Positions 17,962 through 25,994 of a stretch of DNA of 64,000 nucleotides are shown piece after piece. Each line of letters opens with the position of its first letter. Position 1 is the stretch's first letter. The DNA comes from DATLMR01 sp035634255. Lineage in GTDB: Bacteria > Acidobacteriota > Blastocatellia > UBA7656. The translations under genes were made by a program, and so were the position numbers. A model generated the notes under the pieces. It was not told the origin of the DNA. It did not search any database and saw only the letters and a program-made list of their open reading frames with translations. The stretch is from positions 6,667 to 70,666 of the forward strand of contig DASQDI010000064.1 of assembly GCA_035634255.1 (NCBI GenBank), in the 5' to 3' direction.

Positions 17962-18027
17962 GAAAAGCTCTCTTGTATCATTACTAAGAAATCTGATCGC
18001 GGGCTCGGGCGCATAGGGTTGTTAGGC
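17896..18027. other. attC-like site candidate (long form)
   Basis: On the minus strand GCCTAACAAC (box 18027-18021) is followed by ~34 nt that align without gaps to the arm of the 15751 site, including the shared GATTTCTTA/GAGTTTCTTA end. The best partner box is GCCCAAC (17896-17902; GTTGGGC on the other strand), and its arm, GATCGCCCGGTAAGCCC, pairs with TATGCGCCCGAGCCC. The distal boundary is uncertain because it lies inside the neighbouring reading frame. Confidence 0.4.
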
Positions 18028-18058
18028 TTCGGCCAATCATAAGCTCTGATTAACTCAT

Positions 18059-18433
18059 TTATTGCGTCGCTCCCGCCTGCCTCAGTAACTTTACACTGTC
18101 TGTGTGCCCGCCCTCCGACGCATACATCAGAGCTGTCTTACCTTGATTATCTTTCGCCTTCACGTCGGCCCTTGCTATGAGCAGAGCTTCCACCACGTCC
18201 TCATGCCCGTTTCGCGCCGCCTCAATTAACGGAGTGCTCCCGCTCTCATCCTGAGCATTTACATTCACGCCCGGAGAGTTGAGCAGAGATTTCACAGTAT
18301 CGGCATGGCCCGCGCGGGATGCGCGCAGTAATGCGTCGTTTTCCGGGCTACGTTCCGTCCCCTGATTCTGCGCGCAGGCCGCGAGAGCAAGCAGTACGGC
18401 GATCACTGAAATTCTTTCTATCGCATTCTTCAT
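18059..18433 (-). CDS. Ankyrin-repeat lipoprotein
   Basis: This 124-residue protein starts with a lipoprotein signal (hydrophobic ISVIAVLLALAAC, lipobox LAAC with Cys near residue 20), so it should be acylated and anchored in a membrane. Three ankyrin repeats follow (for example GSTPLIEAARNGHEDVVEALL and GKTALMYASEGGHTDSVKLL). It probably mediates protein-protein contact in the cell envelope; the partner is unknown. It sits between the PIN-domain gene and the small membrane-protein gene on the same strand, with an attC-like arm 30 bp downstream of its stop. Confidence 0.85.
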   Translation of the reverse strand: MKNAIERISVIAVLLALAACAQNQGTERSPENDALLRASRAGHADTVKSLLNSPGVNVNAQDESGSTPLIEAARNGHEDVVEALLIARADVKAKDNQGKTALMYASEGGHTDSVKLLRQAGATQ

Positions 18434-18466
18434 GCCTGCAATTCTACCAGAGTAGATTGCCTACGT

Positions 18467-18967
18467 TTAGGGCAGGAGTTGTTCTATTTCAACGTTGTGT
18501 TGGTAGAGTGTGGAGGCGCACTGCGACCAGTCCTGATCAGTGGCATTCACGATCCGACACCTTTGACGGGGATAAGCCTTTATGTGCTCCAGGGCGACGG
18601 CAATGAACTTCCTGTCGGACGGGTCAATCCACCCTCGCGTCAGCGTCGGAACCAGCACCGCGTATTCGTGGAGCGGCGTACCTTCGTAAGCAACTCTGTA
18701 ACAGCGGTAGCTGCGCGCGTCGATCTTAGCCTTGATCACCTGCCAGCCGAAAGCGTTCTTTGGCATTTTTCTTAGATACTCTTCAAGGATCCTGCTCTTT
18801 GTGAGCGCGGGAGAGCCTTCGGAATCGAAAAGCAGAAACGCATCTCTGTCCTGTTGGAACTTAGTCAACCAATCCCTGACTGTAGTCACCTGGCTCTTGC
18901 CCAGGTGAGTCGCCATGCCGCTCGCGGCCAGCAGCACGTTTGTATCGACCAGGTAATACTTGCTCAT
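18467..18967 (-). CDS. PIN-like domain protein
   Basis: This 166-residue protein begins MSKYYLVDTNVLLAASG, the beta-strand plus first acidic residue of PIN ribonuclease folds, and has the late motif DPSDRKFIAVAL followed by CRIVNATDQDW, matching the second acidic cluster. PIN enzymes cleave RNA with Mg2+ and are often toxins of type II toxin-antitoxin pairs. No antitoxin-like gene adjoins it, so the toxin role is not supported here. The ATG at 18967 is chosen over the earlier in-frame ATG at 18985 because AAGGGAGGT lies just upstream of it. Confidence 0.72.
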   Translation of the reverse strand: MSKYYLVDTNVLLAASGMATHLGKSQVTTVRDWLTKFQQDRDAFLLFDSEGSPALTKSRILEEYLRKMPKNAFGWQVIKAKIDARSYRCYRVAYEGTPLHEYAVLVPTLTRGWIDPSDRKFIAVALEHIKAYPRQRCRIVNATDQDWSQCASTLYQHNVEIEQLLP

Positions 18968-19020
18968 AAGAACCTCCCTTACCATTCAGGTCGGATAGTG
19001 CGCGCGAAGCAGTTGGATGG

Positions 19021-19108
19021 CCCACGCTTCACGGCGACGCCTGACATCTCTCGTTAGAGAGTAATGCCGAGATGGCTTCGCGGCCTCCGGCGCATGCGCT
19101 TGCCGGGC
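19021..19108. other. Degenerate attC-like site
   Basis: On the minus strand GCCCGGCAAGCGCATGCGCC, then GGAGGCCGCGAAGC, aligns closely with GCCTAACAAGCGCATGCAGC, then GAAAGCCGCGAAGT, of the good site at 35157. The terminal box has decayed to GCCCGGC and the other end is poorly defined. It lies immediately downstream of the nitrilase stop codon. Confidence 0.35.
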
Positions 19109-19116
19109 GCTCGCCC

Positions 19117-19914
19117 CTACTTGAACTCCTGATAGCGCTCGGGCGCGTATCGATTGGCTAGCAGGCCGGTCGCTTCCTCGACGTTGATGGCCCGGACCAG
19201 CACGCCTTCCTGCCCATAGGGTAGGTACGCCTCGCACCGGCCCGACGGGGCGATGAGACTTGTCGCCGATTCCTGAAAGCGCAGGGCATAATTGACGCTG
19301 GCGAAGTAGATCGTGTTCTCAATGCTGCGACACATCATCGCCTTCTCGTAGTACGGCCCGTCGGCCGAGCCCCACTGACTCAGAAGGGCTCCTTCTTTTT
19401 CCCTCCCCGTGTGCTGGGGGTGAAAGACTATTTTCGCGCCCCGCACCGCCGCCCATCGCACCGTCTCCGGGTATCGCCAGCCCTCATGACAAATCGCCAC
19501 CCCAAACTTAATCCCTTTGATCTCGAAGAGCCGCCGCGTATTTCCCGGCACATAAAACTCCTCTTCGGTCGGGTCAAGCTGGTTCTTGGTTTGGTATCCC
19601 TGAATCTGGCCCTGCGCGTCGATGACAAAGGCGGCAATCTGCCGGCCCGCGCTTGTGATCCTCTCCATCCCGAGTATAGTTGCCAGCTCGCACGCTCGCG
19701 CCCACTGCGCCACAGCTTTGAGCGCCCGCTCCTGCCGCGCTTCATCGAAGGGCAATACTTCAAAGTCCTGTCCCCGCAGGCCGGGGAGGTAGGCTTCCGG
19801 GAAACAGACGATCTCCGCGCCCTGAGCCGAAGCTTCGGACATCAGCCGCTTGATCTTGTCTAAGCCATCATCAAGGGTTGAGGCGATAGAGGGCGACGCC
19901 AGGGCGATGATCAT
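19117..19914 (-). CDS. Carbon-nitrogen hydrolase (nitrilase superfamily)
   Basis: This is a 265-residue cytoplasmic amidase/nitrilase-fold enzyme. The catalytic triad is visible: Glu40 in VCFPEAYLPG, Lys near residue 110 in TKNQLDPTEEEFY, and Cys near 145 in GVAICHEGWRYPE. Such enzymes hydrolyse amide or nitrile C-N bonds through a thioester at the Cys. The length fits the amidase branches; the substrate cannot be predicted. GGAGGTCATCC before the ATG supports the start. The gene is flanked downstream by a degenerate attC-like site. Confidence 0.9.
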   Translation of the reverse strand: MIIALASPSIASTLDDGLDKIKRLMSEASAQGAEIVCFPEAYLPGLRGQDFEVLPFDEARQERALKAVAQWARACELATILGMERITSAGRQIAAFVIDAQGQIQGYQTKNQLDPTEEEFYVPGNTRRLFEIKGIKFGVAICHEGWRYPETVRWAAVRGAKIVFHPQHTGREKEGALLSQWGSADGPYYEKAMMCRSIENTIYFASVNYALRFQESATSLIAPSGRCEAYLPYGQEGVLVRAINVEEATGLLANRYAPERYQEFK

Positions 19915-20116
19915 GGATGACCTCCGTCGAGAATGGGGGCTCGATGCCGCCGTACAAAGTGTGTTGCGCGACGACCCGGAGCGGCTATGGGCGAGACATG
20001 ATCAGGCGACCGAGAGCATCGACGCATGTCGATGCCGACTAACTTGAAATGGCGGCGATCCGAAGCCGAGCGAAGAGGTCCCTAAGATAAAATATCAGAG
20101 ATGCGCGCTATCAGGA

Positions 20117-20836
20117 TTATTTCGCGAGACGGTTATTCTCCTGTCCCGCGAGCTGCTCGAGAGCCTTCGATAGCTGGTCCGTTTTGAAACCGAAGGGGCC
20201 TGCTTCACTCCTGTAAGCGATGCGCCCGCTGCTATCAATCAGGTAAAGTCTGTCAGGCCAGGCGGTGTAGGCCATCTCCGTCGTATTCTCTATCGTGTCA
20301 ACCAGCGCCGGGAATTCGATTCCCAGGTTCGTTGAGCATGCGCCGGCCACGCTCGCCCGCTCATCGTAATGCCGCGGGTCTTCATAGATCACATTCTCTC
20401 TCTCATTTACTTCGAGCTGCCACGCATCACTCGCATGGGCCTCCTGAATGTAAACGAGATAGAACTCGACCTGATCCCTGTACTGTTGATAGAGTCGGTT
20501 TAAGGCGGGAACCTCCCGGCGAAAAGGCGGTCAGGTGTAACTTCCGAACACCAACAAAACCGGCTTTTTGCCTCTGAAGTCCGAAAGCTGCACCCGCGAT
20601 TTTTTATCGTACGTTTCCAGAGAAAAGTCCGGGGCTTCGTCACCCGCGCTCAGGTTCCCGCCTCTGGCCGATAACCACATCGGCTTAAAAGGGAACATTA
20701 GGAAGACAACGCTGGGCGCTCTGGACATTATGCTGCTAAAAACGCCCGGCCTTTGGCACATGGCGATATAAAATCCGACGAACAAAAACGAGTAAGTTAC
20801 CAGGACTATTAAAGAGACTTTTAAGAGTACTCGCAT
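20117..20836 (-). CDS. Deiodinase-like thioredoxin-fold selenoprotein (in-frame UGA = Sec)
   Basis: A single reading frame runs from the ATG at 20836 to the stop at 20117, interrupted only by TGA at 20533-20531 (codon 102). The surrounding peptide is LLVFGSYT-U-PPFRREVPALN, matching the GSxTUPPF active-site motif of iodothyronine-deiodinase-like proteins. The frame continues without a break as YLVYIQEAHASDAWQLEVN, a conserved stretch of that family. Residues 1-26 form a membrane anchor, so the redox domain is probably periplasmic. Family members use Sec or Cys in redox chemistry; a bacterial substrate is unknown. A SECIS-like hairpin follows the UGA. The total length of 239 residues is normal for the bacterial family, whereas either half alone is not. 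The alternative is a nonsense mutation. Confidence 0.85.
20506..20518 (-). promoter_or_regulatory. bSECIS-like hairpin after in-frame UGA
   Basis: Thirteen bases after the UGA (20533-20531) the mRNA reads CGGG-AGGUU-CCCG: a perfect 4-bp GC stem with a five-base loop containing GGU, the first G of which is nt 18 after the UGA. This matches the position and loop content of the E. coli fdhF SECIS, where an apical GGU is placed at about nt 19 for SelB binding. Confidence 0.65.
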
Positions 20837-21322
20837 ACGCTTTTTCCGGTTGAGTTATGTGATGGCCAGAGGATAATACCAAACGCGAAAGCGGATTCAA
20901 ACAGAGAAAGCCGCGGGCGAAGCCTTACGCCACATGGCGGTTAAATATTCGTACCGGGAAGGCAACGTGCCGCGTAGATAATCGGCCCGCCCCTTAATCG
21001 CGCGGAAAGTAGCCAGAGCCTTTCGATCATTAATATGATCCAGGCCGGCAAGTTAGATTCGGGACCGTAACCGAGGCCGAGCAATATGACGGAATACGAG
21101 TAAGATTCAAACCCGTGATAGTTCTGGTTGATGCTATGCGGCAATCAGACCTTCCATAAATCCGGACGCTCCTTATTCAGGCCGTACGGTGTGTGAACGC
21201 TGGTTCGCGGCCCATTTGCACGCGGTTAGTTAGGCGGAGCGGAGAGTGAGGCCGCCCGGCCCGGTATGAGCTTAGTTTTACCCTTCTAGTTACGGCTACC
21301 GTAAGCCCCATAAATTTTTATA
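20837..21322. other. Region without a supported gene; attC-like half site
   Basis: No convincing gene is seen. A 67-residue minus-strand ORF (20941-21144) ends with its TAA inside an ATTTAAC box followed by CGCCATGTGGCG, which resembles an attC arm; the ORF has no known domain. At 21235-21229 (minus) another GCCTAAC box is followed by a stretch resembling the arm of the 35157 site. These look like decayed cassette material. Confidence 0.35.
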
Positions 21323-21351
21323 TTGACATCAAAATCAATGAAACATATATT
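21323..21351 (+). promoter_or_regulatory. Strong sigma70-like promoter, plus strand
   Basis: TTGACA (21323-21328), 17 nt, then TATATT (21346-21351) is close to the ideal sigma70 promoter. It points toward the di-heme oxidoreductase gene 560 bp downstream and could serve it through a long leader, or drive an unannotated RNA. It lies next to a cassette-type half site. Confidence 0.5.
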
Positions 21352-21451
21352 ACGAACCCCGTGCATTAGTAGCCGCCGAGTTTTTAAGGAGTCGGAGACC
21401 CTTATTCTCGGTCTCACTGTGCCTGAAAGAGGGTGGTCACGGGTGCAGCGA

Positions 21452-21690
21452 TCAGTCGGTTGCCTTGTAGTTTTGCAGTTGCTCGCGGGTGGCTAAGCTA
21501 ACGGTTAGACCGCTCGACTCCGTCTTGAAATCTTCTGCGAATAGGCCGATCCAGAGGTTGTCCAGGGTAGATTGCAGGGAATCTCAACAATAAATCGCCG
21601 GTTTCCAGGTTAGGGCAGAGTATGCTGCTTTGAAATCCATAGCCGGCTTCAGGGCCTTTTACTCTCCCTATCCGCAAACACTCTTCTCAT
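21452..21690 (-). pseudogene. Possible frameshifted gene remnant
   Basis: The minus strand encodes an open, protein-like stretch (about ECLRIGRVKGPEAGYGFQ, then NLETGDLLLRFPAI) which breaks near 21570 and continues in another frame as STLDNLWIGLFAEDF, then TVSLATREQLQNYKATD before a TGA at 21454-21452. The two pieces read like one C-terminal region split by a single frameshift; upstream the frame is closed by a TGA near 21690. I do not recognise the family. The rest of 21691-21913 shows nothing. Confidence 0.3.
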
Positions 21691-21913
21691 AAAGCTCGAC
21701 CGTCCGCAAGCGATGGTCGGGTCCCAACTCGCCATGCTCTTGTGTAGGCATTCGGGACGACCGGGCGGGCGCGAAATATAGAATTCCCCAGGATTTTTCT
21801 ATGTTTCGGCCGTCTGTGCGACTCGCCCGGACGCTTACAACCTTCCGGGATTTCCTTAATGCTTCGCCTCGCGAAGCTTTCGGTAGGCATGCCTGACCTG
21901 TAGGAGAAGAAAC

Positions 21914-23542
21914 ATGAATAGGAGAAGGAAATCAAAGCTGTTAGTACTGACCGTCTTTACGAGCGTCATGGCCATTTTGAGCGTCCCGGCTCTCGCACAG
22001 TTGGTCGACAAAACACAAACACCCAACATAGCCAACGAAGGCATAAACAAATCACTGGCCCAGCAGATCGGCGCGGGCCGGGGCAGCGTAACGACACCCA
22101 ACTCCTCGCTGTTCATAATCAACCGTGACCCGTTCCGCGCGATCCGTCGCGGGCGGCAACTGTTCCAGCGCAAGTTCACGCGGAGGCAGGGCCAGGGGCC
22201 TCTTGAGGGTGATGGCGTGATCGGCGACATCAACTCGAATCTGGCGCTCGGCGCGGGGCTGGCCGACAGTTGCGCCGCCTGCCATGGCCGCCCGCGGGGC
22301 TCGGCTGGCTTCGGCGGAGACGTGGTCACCCGGCCCGACAGCCGCGACGCGCCGCACCTGTTCGGGCTCGGGCTCAAAGAGATGCTCGCGGACGAGATCA
22401 CGACCGATCTGCGGAACATCAGGGCGCAGGCCATTTCTCAGGCGAGGTCCACGGCGTCGACCGTGACCCGGACGCTCACCAGCAAAGGCATTAACTATGG
22501 GACGATCCGCGCCTTTGCCAACGGGAGCGTTGATACGTCGGGGGTGCGCGGCGTCAACCCCGACCTTCGCGTCCGACCTTTCTTCCTGCAAGGCGGGACG
22601 ATCTCTATCCGCGAGTTCGCCGTGGGGGCCTTCGACGCCGAGATGGGGTTGCAGCCGGTAGACCCGGACCTGACTCGCGCGAAGGCAGGAAACAGAGTCG
22701 TCACGCCGTCCGGCATGGTGCTCGACGGCAGAATTGACGAGATAGAAGAAGCCTTCAACGGCGATAACACGGCAGGGGACGAAGATGGCGACGGGGTGAC
22801 GAACGAGATACCCACCAGCCTGATCGATTTCATGGAGTTCTACCTGCTCCACTATTTCAAGCCCGCGACCCGCAACAACGGGGATGACGAGATCGCGCCG
22901 GGGCGCAGTCTGTTCGTCCAGATCGGGTGCGCCACCTGCCACATCCCGGACCTCACGATTAACCGCGACCGCCGGGTGGCCGACGTGGAGACCACCTTCG
23001 CCCGCGAAGACCTTGTGCGGTCGGATGGGGGGCGGGGCAACCCATTCGTCCGGCTGTTCGCCGTCGCGACCCCCTCGTTTACAGCCGTAAACGACGGCAC
23101 AGGATTCCCGACGCTGAAGCGGCCGAGGTTCGGTCCTTTCGTCGTGAAAAATATCTACACCGATTTCAAGCGTCACGACCTGGGCCCCAACTTCCATGAG
23201 ATCAACTACGACGGCACGCTCCAGAGGCAATTCCTGACGACGCCGCTCTGGGGGGTGGGGTCGACTGCCCCTTATGGGCATGATGGGCGCAGCCCGACGC
23301 TGCAGGACGTGATAAGGCGTCACGGCGGGGAAGCTCAGACGGCGCGAGACAGGTTCACCTTACTTTCGCTCGCCGATCAGGAGAGGCTGATCGCCTTCCT
23401 CAACTTCCTGGTCCTGTTTCCGCCCGATGACACTCCGTCGAACCTGAGCCCGGCGAACCCGAGCGCGCAAGGATACCCGCAGTTCGGGCATGGCAGTATC
23501 AACCTGACCACGCTCTTCAACAATCCGAATGATATTGAATGA
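21914..23542 (+). CDS. Exported di-heme oxidoreductase family protein (DHOR, c-type)
   Basis: This 542-residue protein carries a signal peptide (MNRRRKSKLLVLTVFTSVMA, cleaved near VPALAQ) and two c-type heme sites: CAACH near residue 120 and CATCH near residue 339. Flanking motifs such as NTAGDEDGDGVTNEIP and TTPLWGVGSTAPYGHDGRSP are typical of the putative di-heme oxidoreductase/peroxidase family (formerly called thiol oxidoreductase). It should act in the periplasm in electron transfer; the substrate is unknown. TAGGAGAAG before the ATG supports the start. It is one of few plus-strand genes here and stands alone, with a strong promoter-like element 560 bp upstream and a hairpin behind it. 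Confidence 0.9.
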   Translation: MNRRRKSKLLVLTVFTSVMAILSVPALAQLVDKTQTPNIANEGINKSLAQQIGAGRGSVTTPNSSLFIINRDPFRAIRRGRQLFQRKFTRRQGQGPLEGDGVIGDINSNLALGAGLADSCAACHGRPRGSAGFGGDVVTRPDSRDAPHLFGLGLKEMLADEITTDLRNIRAQAISQARSTASTVTRTLTSKGINYGTIRAFANGSVDTSGVRGVNPDLRVRPFFLQGGTISIREFAVGAFDAEMGLQPVDPDLTRAKAGNRVVTPSGMVLDGRIDEIEEAFNGDNTAGDEDGDGVTNEIPTSLIDFMEFYLLHYFKPATRNNGDDEIAPGRSLFVQIGCATCHIPDLTINRDRRVADVETTFAREDLVRSDGGRGNPFVRLFAVATPSFTAVNDGTGFPTLKRPRFGPFVVKNIYTDFKRHDLGPNFHEINYDGTLQRQFLTTPLWGVGSTAPYGHDGRSPTLQDVIRRHGGEAQTARDRFTLLSLADQERLIAFLNFLVLFPPDDTPSNLSPANPSAQGYPQFGHGSINLTTLFNNPNDIE

Positions 23543-23559
23543 TGTTGGAGGGCCCGTTC

Positions 23560-23600
23560 AGCCGTTTGCGGCATACTCCCGCGAGGGGCCGCAAACGGCT
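23560..23600 (+). terminator. Inverted repeat downstream of the di-heme gene
   Basis: AGCCGTTTGCGGC (23560-23572) and GCCGCAAACGGCT (23588-23600) are a perfect 13-bp inverted repeat with a 15-nt loop, 18 bp after the stop codon. It is followed by TAAAATG, not a T-run, so it is a strong hairpin but not a textbook intrinsic terminator. Confidence 0.5.
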
Positions 23601-23651
23601 TAAAATGATGAAACATGCCGGGCGAGATTACGGGCTCGGGTACAGTCGGTT

Positions 23652-23658
23652 GTTAGGC
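23652..23658. other. attC-like half site
   Basis: On the minus strand GCCTAACAACCGACTGTACC, then CGAGCCCG, repeats the arm seen at 18027: both share GCCTAACAACC, a 7-nt variable part and CCCGAGCCCG. It lies ~95 bp behind the acetyltransferase stop codon. No clear partner box was found, so this may be a truncated site. Confidence 0.4.
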
Positions 23659-23753
23659 AACGTCTTCGGGAATCACTACCCGCCGATAAATCCCCGAGCC
23701 CGCTCTGAACCGGTGAAAGTTATGCTTCCCCACAACCTGAAAGCCTGAAGCAG

Positions 23754-24317
23754 TCACGGGTCTGACAACTCGCGGATTACGCGACACGGATTCCCCGCCG
23801 CCAACACTCCTCCCGGCACATCTCTCGTCACCACGCTGCCCGCCCCGATCACCGACCCTGCGCCGATTCGTACTCCGGGGCAGATGATAGCGCCGCCCCC
23901 TACCCACACGTCGTCGCCGATCTCGACCGCCCTACCAAATTCCAGCCCCGCCCTGCGCTCCGCCGCGCTCAGAGGGTGCGTCGCCGTGTATATTTGTACG
24001 GCAGGCCCGAACTGCGCGCCTGACCCGATAAGGACCGGCGCCACGTCAAGGACGACACAATTGAAGTTGAAGAATACCTTGTCGCCAAGCGTTATATTGC
24101 TCCCGTAGTCACAGTAGAAGGGGGGCTCTATGCAGATGTCGCGCCCCGAGTGGGGTATCAGTTCCTTAATCAGGCGAGCGCGCTCAGCCTGCTGGTCGTC
24201 GCGGGTGTCGTTGAGCGCCTTGAGGAGCAGTCTGGCAAGTCGGCGCTCGGCTGAGAGCTGCGGGTCGAGCGGGTCATACAGCCCGCCGCTTAACATCTTT
24301 TCTTTCTCACTTCTCAT
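23754..24317 (-). CDS. Maltose/galactoside O-acetyltransferase-like hexapeptide protein
   Basis: This ~187-residue left-handed beta-helix acetyltransferase of the Maa/LacA/NodL group starts MRSEKEKMLSGGLYDPLDP, the N-terminal maltose-acetyltransferase motif. It continues with PPFYCDYGSNITLGDKVFFN and catalytic His in YTATHPLSAAERRAGLE, then hexapeptide repeats IGDDVWVGGGAIICPGVRIG. It transfers acetyl from acetyl-CoA to a sugar hydroxyl in the cytoplasm. The start at 24317 is preferred over a TTG directly upstream because GGAG is spaced 5 nt from this ATG. Its cassette-like setting, between an attC-like site and a half site, suggests acquisition. Confidence 0.92.
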   Translation of the reverse strand: MRSEKEKMLSGGLYDPLDPQLSAERRLARLLLKALNDTRDDQQAERARLIKELIPHSGRDICIEPPFYCDYGSNITLGDKVFFNFNCVVLDVAPVLIGSGAQFGPAVQIYTATHPLSAAERRAGLEFGRAVEIGDDVWVGGGAIICPGVRIGAGSVIGAGSVVTRDVPGGVLAAGNPCRVIRELSDP

Positions 24318-24355
24318 CAACTCTCCGACTCCCCTGGAAGCGCATCTAACCTCGG

Positions 24356-24445
24356 CTTAAACGTTGGGGTGGCCGGGCGCGCGAGCGGCATTCGCGGAAC
24401 TATACGAAACTCGCTTCTCGCGCTCCGGTCAGCCCCTTGTCAGAG
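24356..24445. other. attC-like recombination site (90 bp)
   Basis: Left arm TTGGGGTGGCCGGGCGCGCGAG pairs with the reverse complement of the right end (AAGGGGCTGACCGGAGCGCGAG) with only a few mismatches and bulges. The end boxes are degenerate (CTTAAAC at 24356-24362, GTCAGAG at 24439-24445). The central GCGAGAAGCGAGTTTCGTA on the minus strand matches GCCGCGAAGCGAGTTTCTTA of the 15751 site. The stop codon of the neighbouring DUF218-like gene lies inside the end box, as is common in cassettes. Confidence 0.5.
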
Positions 24446-25174
24446 GCCGGTTTGCCACGGCAAACGTCCTTTGAATTTTTCAGAGCCACTATACCGGAGT
24501 AGTTCAGCGATTTTAGGGTTACTGCTCTCGTATGGGGGCTTTCGGCTGAAAGGGTTGCGCTCTTCCCTTTTGCCCCCCAAGATTTCGCCTGTGCCATAAG
24601 GGTCTTCGCTGAAGAGTGTTACTGCTTTCGCTTCGCCCTTTTGAGCACTGAGTAAATCGACCGGATTGTTGACGCCTCTGAATACAAAGTTGGAATTCGG
24701 GAAGTCAATGGCGTCCGTGTGCAAGTTAAAACGCCCCTCTTTGAAAGCCCAGCTAACGACGGTGATTGTCTCAGGATAACTCTCTGTACACTCGAAGAAC
24801 CTGCAAACGCCGAAAAGGAGATTCTCGAATGAGTCCCTCGCGAATTCCTCGGTGGTCGCTCTCAACTCGACGCCCGCCCTGTGCCACCACAAAAAGTGCT
24901 TTGCCACCATCCAATAGCTCTGAGCCTCACTCCGAGGCCCCGCCTCAGTTCGAGTTTGCCCGCCGGAGAAGATGAGCAACGAATACGGGTCCGCCGCCGC
25001 TAGTTCTACGCCGTTGTAAATGTGCTCGACGTAAAAAGGCGGTTCGCCTTTCTGAAAGGGTTGAAGGCACCAACTATCATCGCCAACGGGATCAATAAAG
25101 TCTTCGGCAATGTAGATTGCATGCCCGGCAACAAGGACGAGATTCTTTAGCTCTCTCCAGTGAACGTTGCTCAT
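24440..25174 (-). CDS. DUF218/YdcF-like domain protein
   Basis: This ~244-residue protein opens with MSNVHWRELKNLVLVAGHAI and carries SLLIFSGGQTRTEAGPRSEA, a Rossmann-like arrangement resembling the DUF218 (YdcF/SanA-like) superfamily: a beta strand ending in GHA near the N terminus and a SGG motif before a helix with conserved Glu/Tyr. Its spacing reminds me more of the eukaryotic-type members than of E. coli YdcF; this is from memory and not certain. Function is unknown. The longer ORF from 25279 is rejected because the ATG at 25174 follows AAAGGGTTGAG and begins just before the conserved strand. Confidence 0.6.
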   Translation of the reverse strand: MSNVHWRELKNLVLVAGHAIYIAEDFIDPVGDDSWCLQPFQKGEPPFYVEHIYNGVELAAADPYSLLIFSGGQTRTEAGPRSEAQSYWMVAKHFLWWHRAGVELRATTEEFARDSFENLLFGVCRFFECTESYPETITVVSWAFKEGRFNLHTDAIDFPNSNFVFRGVNNPVDLLSAQKGEAKAVTLFSEDPYGTGEILGGKREERNPFSRKPPYESSNPKIAELLRYSGSEKFKGRLPWQTGL

Positions 25175-25244
25175 GAACTCAACCCTTTCCGAATGCGATG
25201 AGGTGTATAACTCCTCGCATAGCACACGGCGGCTTTGCGGGCGG

Positions 25245-25805
25245 TTACTGCTGTGCGATTCGCCGGGTCCACTCCACAAGGTTTTGTAGCAGTTGGCGGA
25301 TGAAGTCTTTAGTCGTCTCGTCCGTCAGGTTCCCCTCTGCGTCGAACCGCTCGGAGGCGTTGCCGATCATCACCTCCGGCTGGTTGATGGGGAACATATT
25401 CAGGAAGACGAACATCTGGCGCAGGTGGTACTGCGCCCGCGCCGTGCCGATTGCTCCGACCGAAGCGCCCATGATCGCCGCGGGCTTGCCCGACCACGCG
25501 CTCTCTCCGTAGGGCCTCGACGCCCAATCAATCGCGTTTTTCAACACTCCGGGGATGGAGTAGTTGTATTCGGGCGTCACGATCAGGATGGCATCGGCCT
25601 CGCGTATGCGCCTCTTTAACTCCACGACTTTCTCGGGCGGGTTCTGCTCGTCGTCTTGATTGAAGCCGGGGATGCCATCGATCTCAAAGGTGTCGAGGGC
25701 CGCGCCTTGAGGCACAAGCCCGGCCGCCGCGCGCAGGGCCGCCCGGTTGTATGATTCACGGCGAAGACTGCCGGCGATGCCAAGGATGCGAACTGGTTTG
25801 CTCAT
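25245..25805 (-). CDS. NADPH-dependent FMN reductase / quinone reductase
   Basis: This is a 186-residue flavodoxin-fold reductase. The phosphate-binding loop GIAGSLRRESYNRAAL, the flavin-contact motif TPEYNYSIPGVLKNAIDW and PAAIMGASVGAIGTARAQYH are diagnostic of the ChrR/YieF/SsuE-type NAD(P)H:FMN and quinone reductase family. It should bind FMN in the cytoplasm and reduce quinones or other acceptors in two-electron steps, often for redox protection. AGGAGAACGCAA before the ATG supports the start. It lies between the DUF218-like gene and the ABC exporter on the same strand. Confidence 0.94.
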   Translation of the reverse strand: MSKPVRILGIAGSLRRESYNRAALRAAAGLVPQGAALDTFEIDGIPGFNQDDEQNPPEKVVELKRRIREADAILIVTPEYNYSIPGVLKNAIDWASRPYGESAWSGKPAAIMGASVGAIGTARAQYHLRQMFVFLNMFPINQPEVMIGNASERFDAEGNLTDETTKDFIRQLLQNLVEWTRRIAQQ

Positions 25806-25870
25806 TTGCGTTCTCCTTTTCGTCGAGCGGGTTTAAATGAGGTCAATCAGGTATGGCGTCCGTGCGATTA

Positions 25871-25890
25871 AGCCGCCGAGCTCGGCGGCT
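25871..25890. repeat. Perfect 20-bp GC-rich palindrome
   Basis: AGCCGCCGAG followed by CTCGGCGGCT is a perfect palindrome in the gap between the ABC exporter end (25995) and the FMN reductase start (25805). It could act as a transcript-end hairpin for the ABC gene, but no T-run follows on either strand. It has no attC-type end boxes. Confidence 0.45.
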
Positions 25891-25994
25891 ACTCCCTGTA
25901 GTCTTGGTCAGGCGCGGGCGCGGTGTCAAGCTCGGAAGTTTTTCGGCTCCCTTGATGTGTTGATGTCGGGCAGCCTTCGAATCAAGGCGGGGGA

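Noticed and set aside
18467..18967. Type II toxin-antitoxin pair
   Set aside because: The PIN-like protein has no small partner gene in front of or behind it; the neighbours are a nitrilase and an ankyrin lipoprotein gene.
20393..20530. Frameshift or nonsense mutation splitting the thioredoxin-fold gene
   Set aside because: No frame change is needed; the only interruption is TGA at the Sec position of the family motif, with a SECIS-like hairpin right behind it, so read-through as Sec is the better explanation.
22052..23323. Minus-strand ORF of 423 residues
   Set aside because: It is antisense to the di-heme oxidoreductase with its two CxxCH sites; its Arg/Val/His-rich composition is typical of a GC-rich shadow frame.
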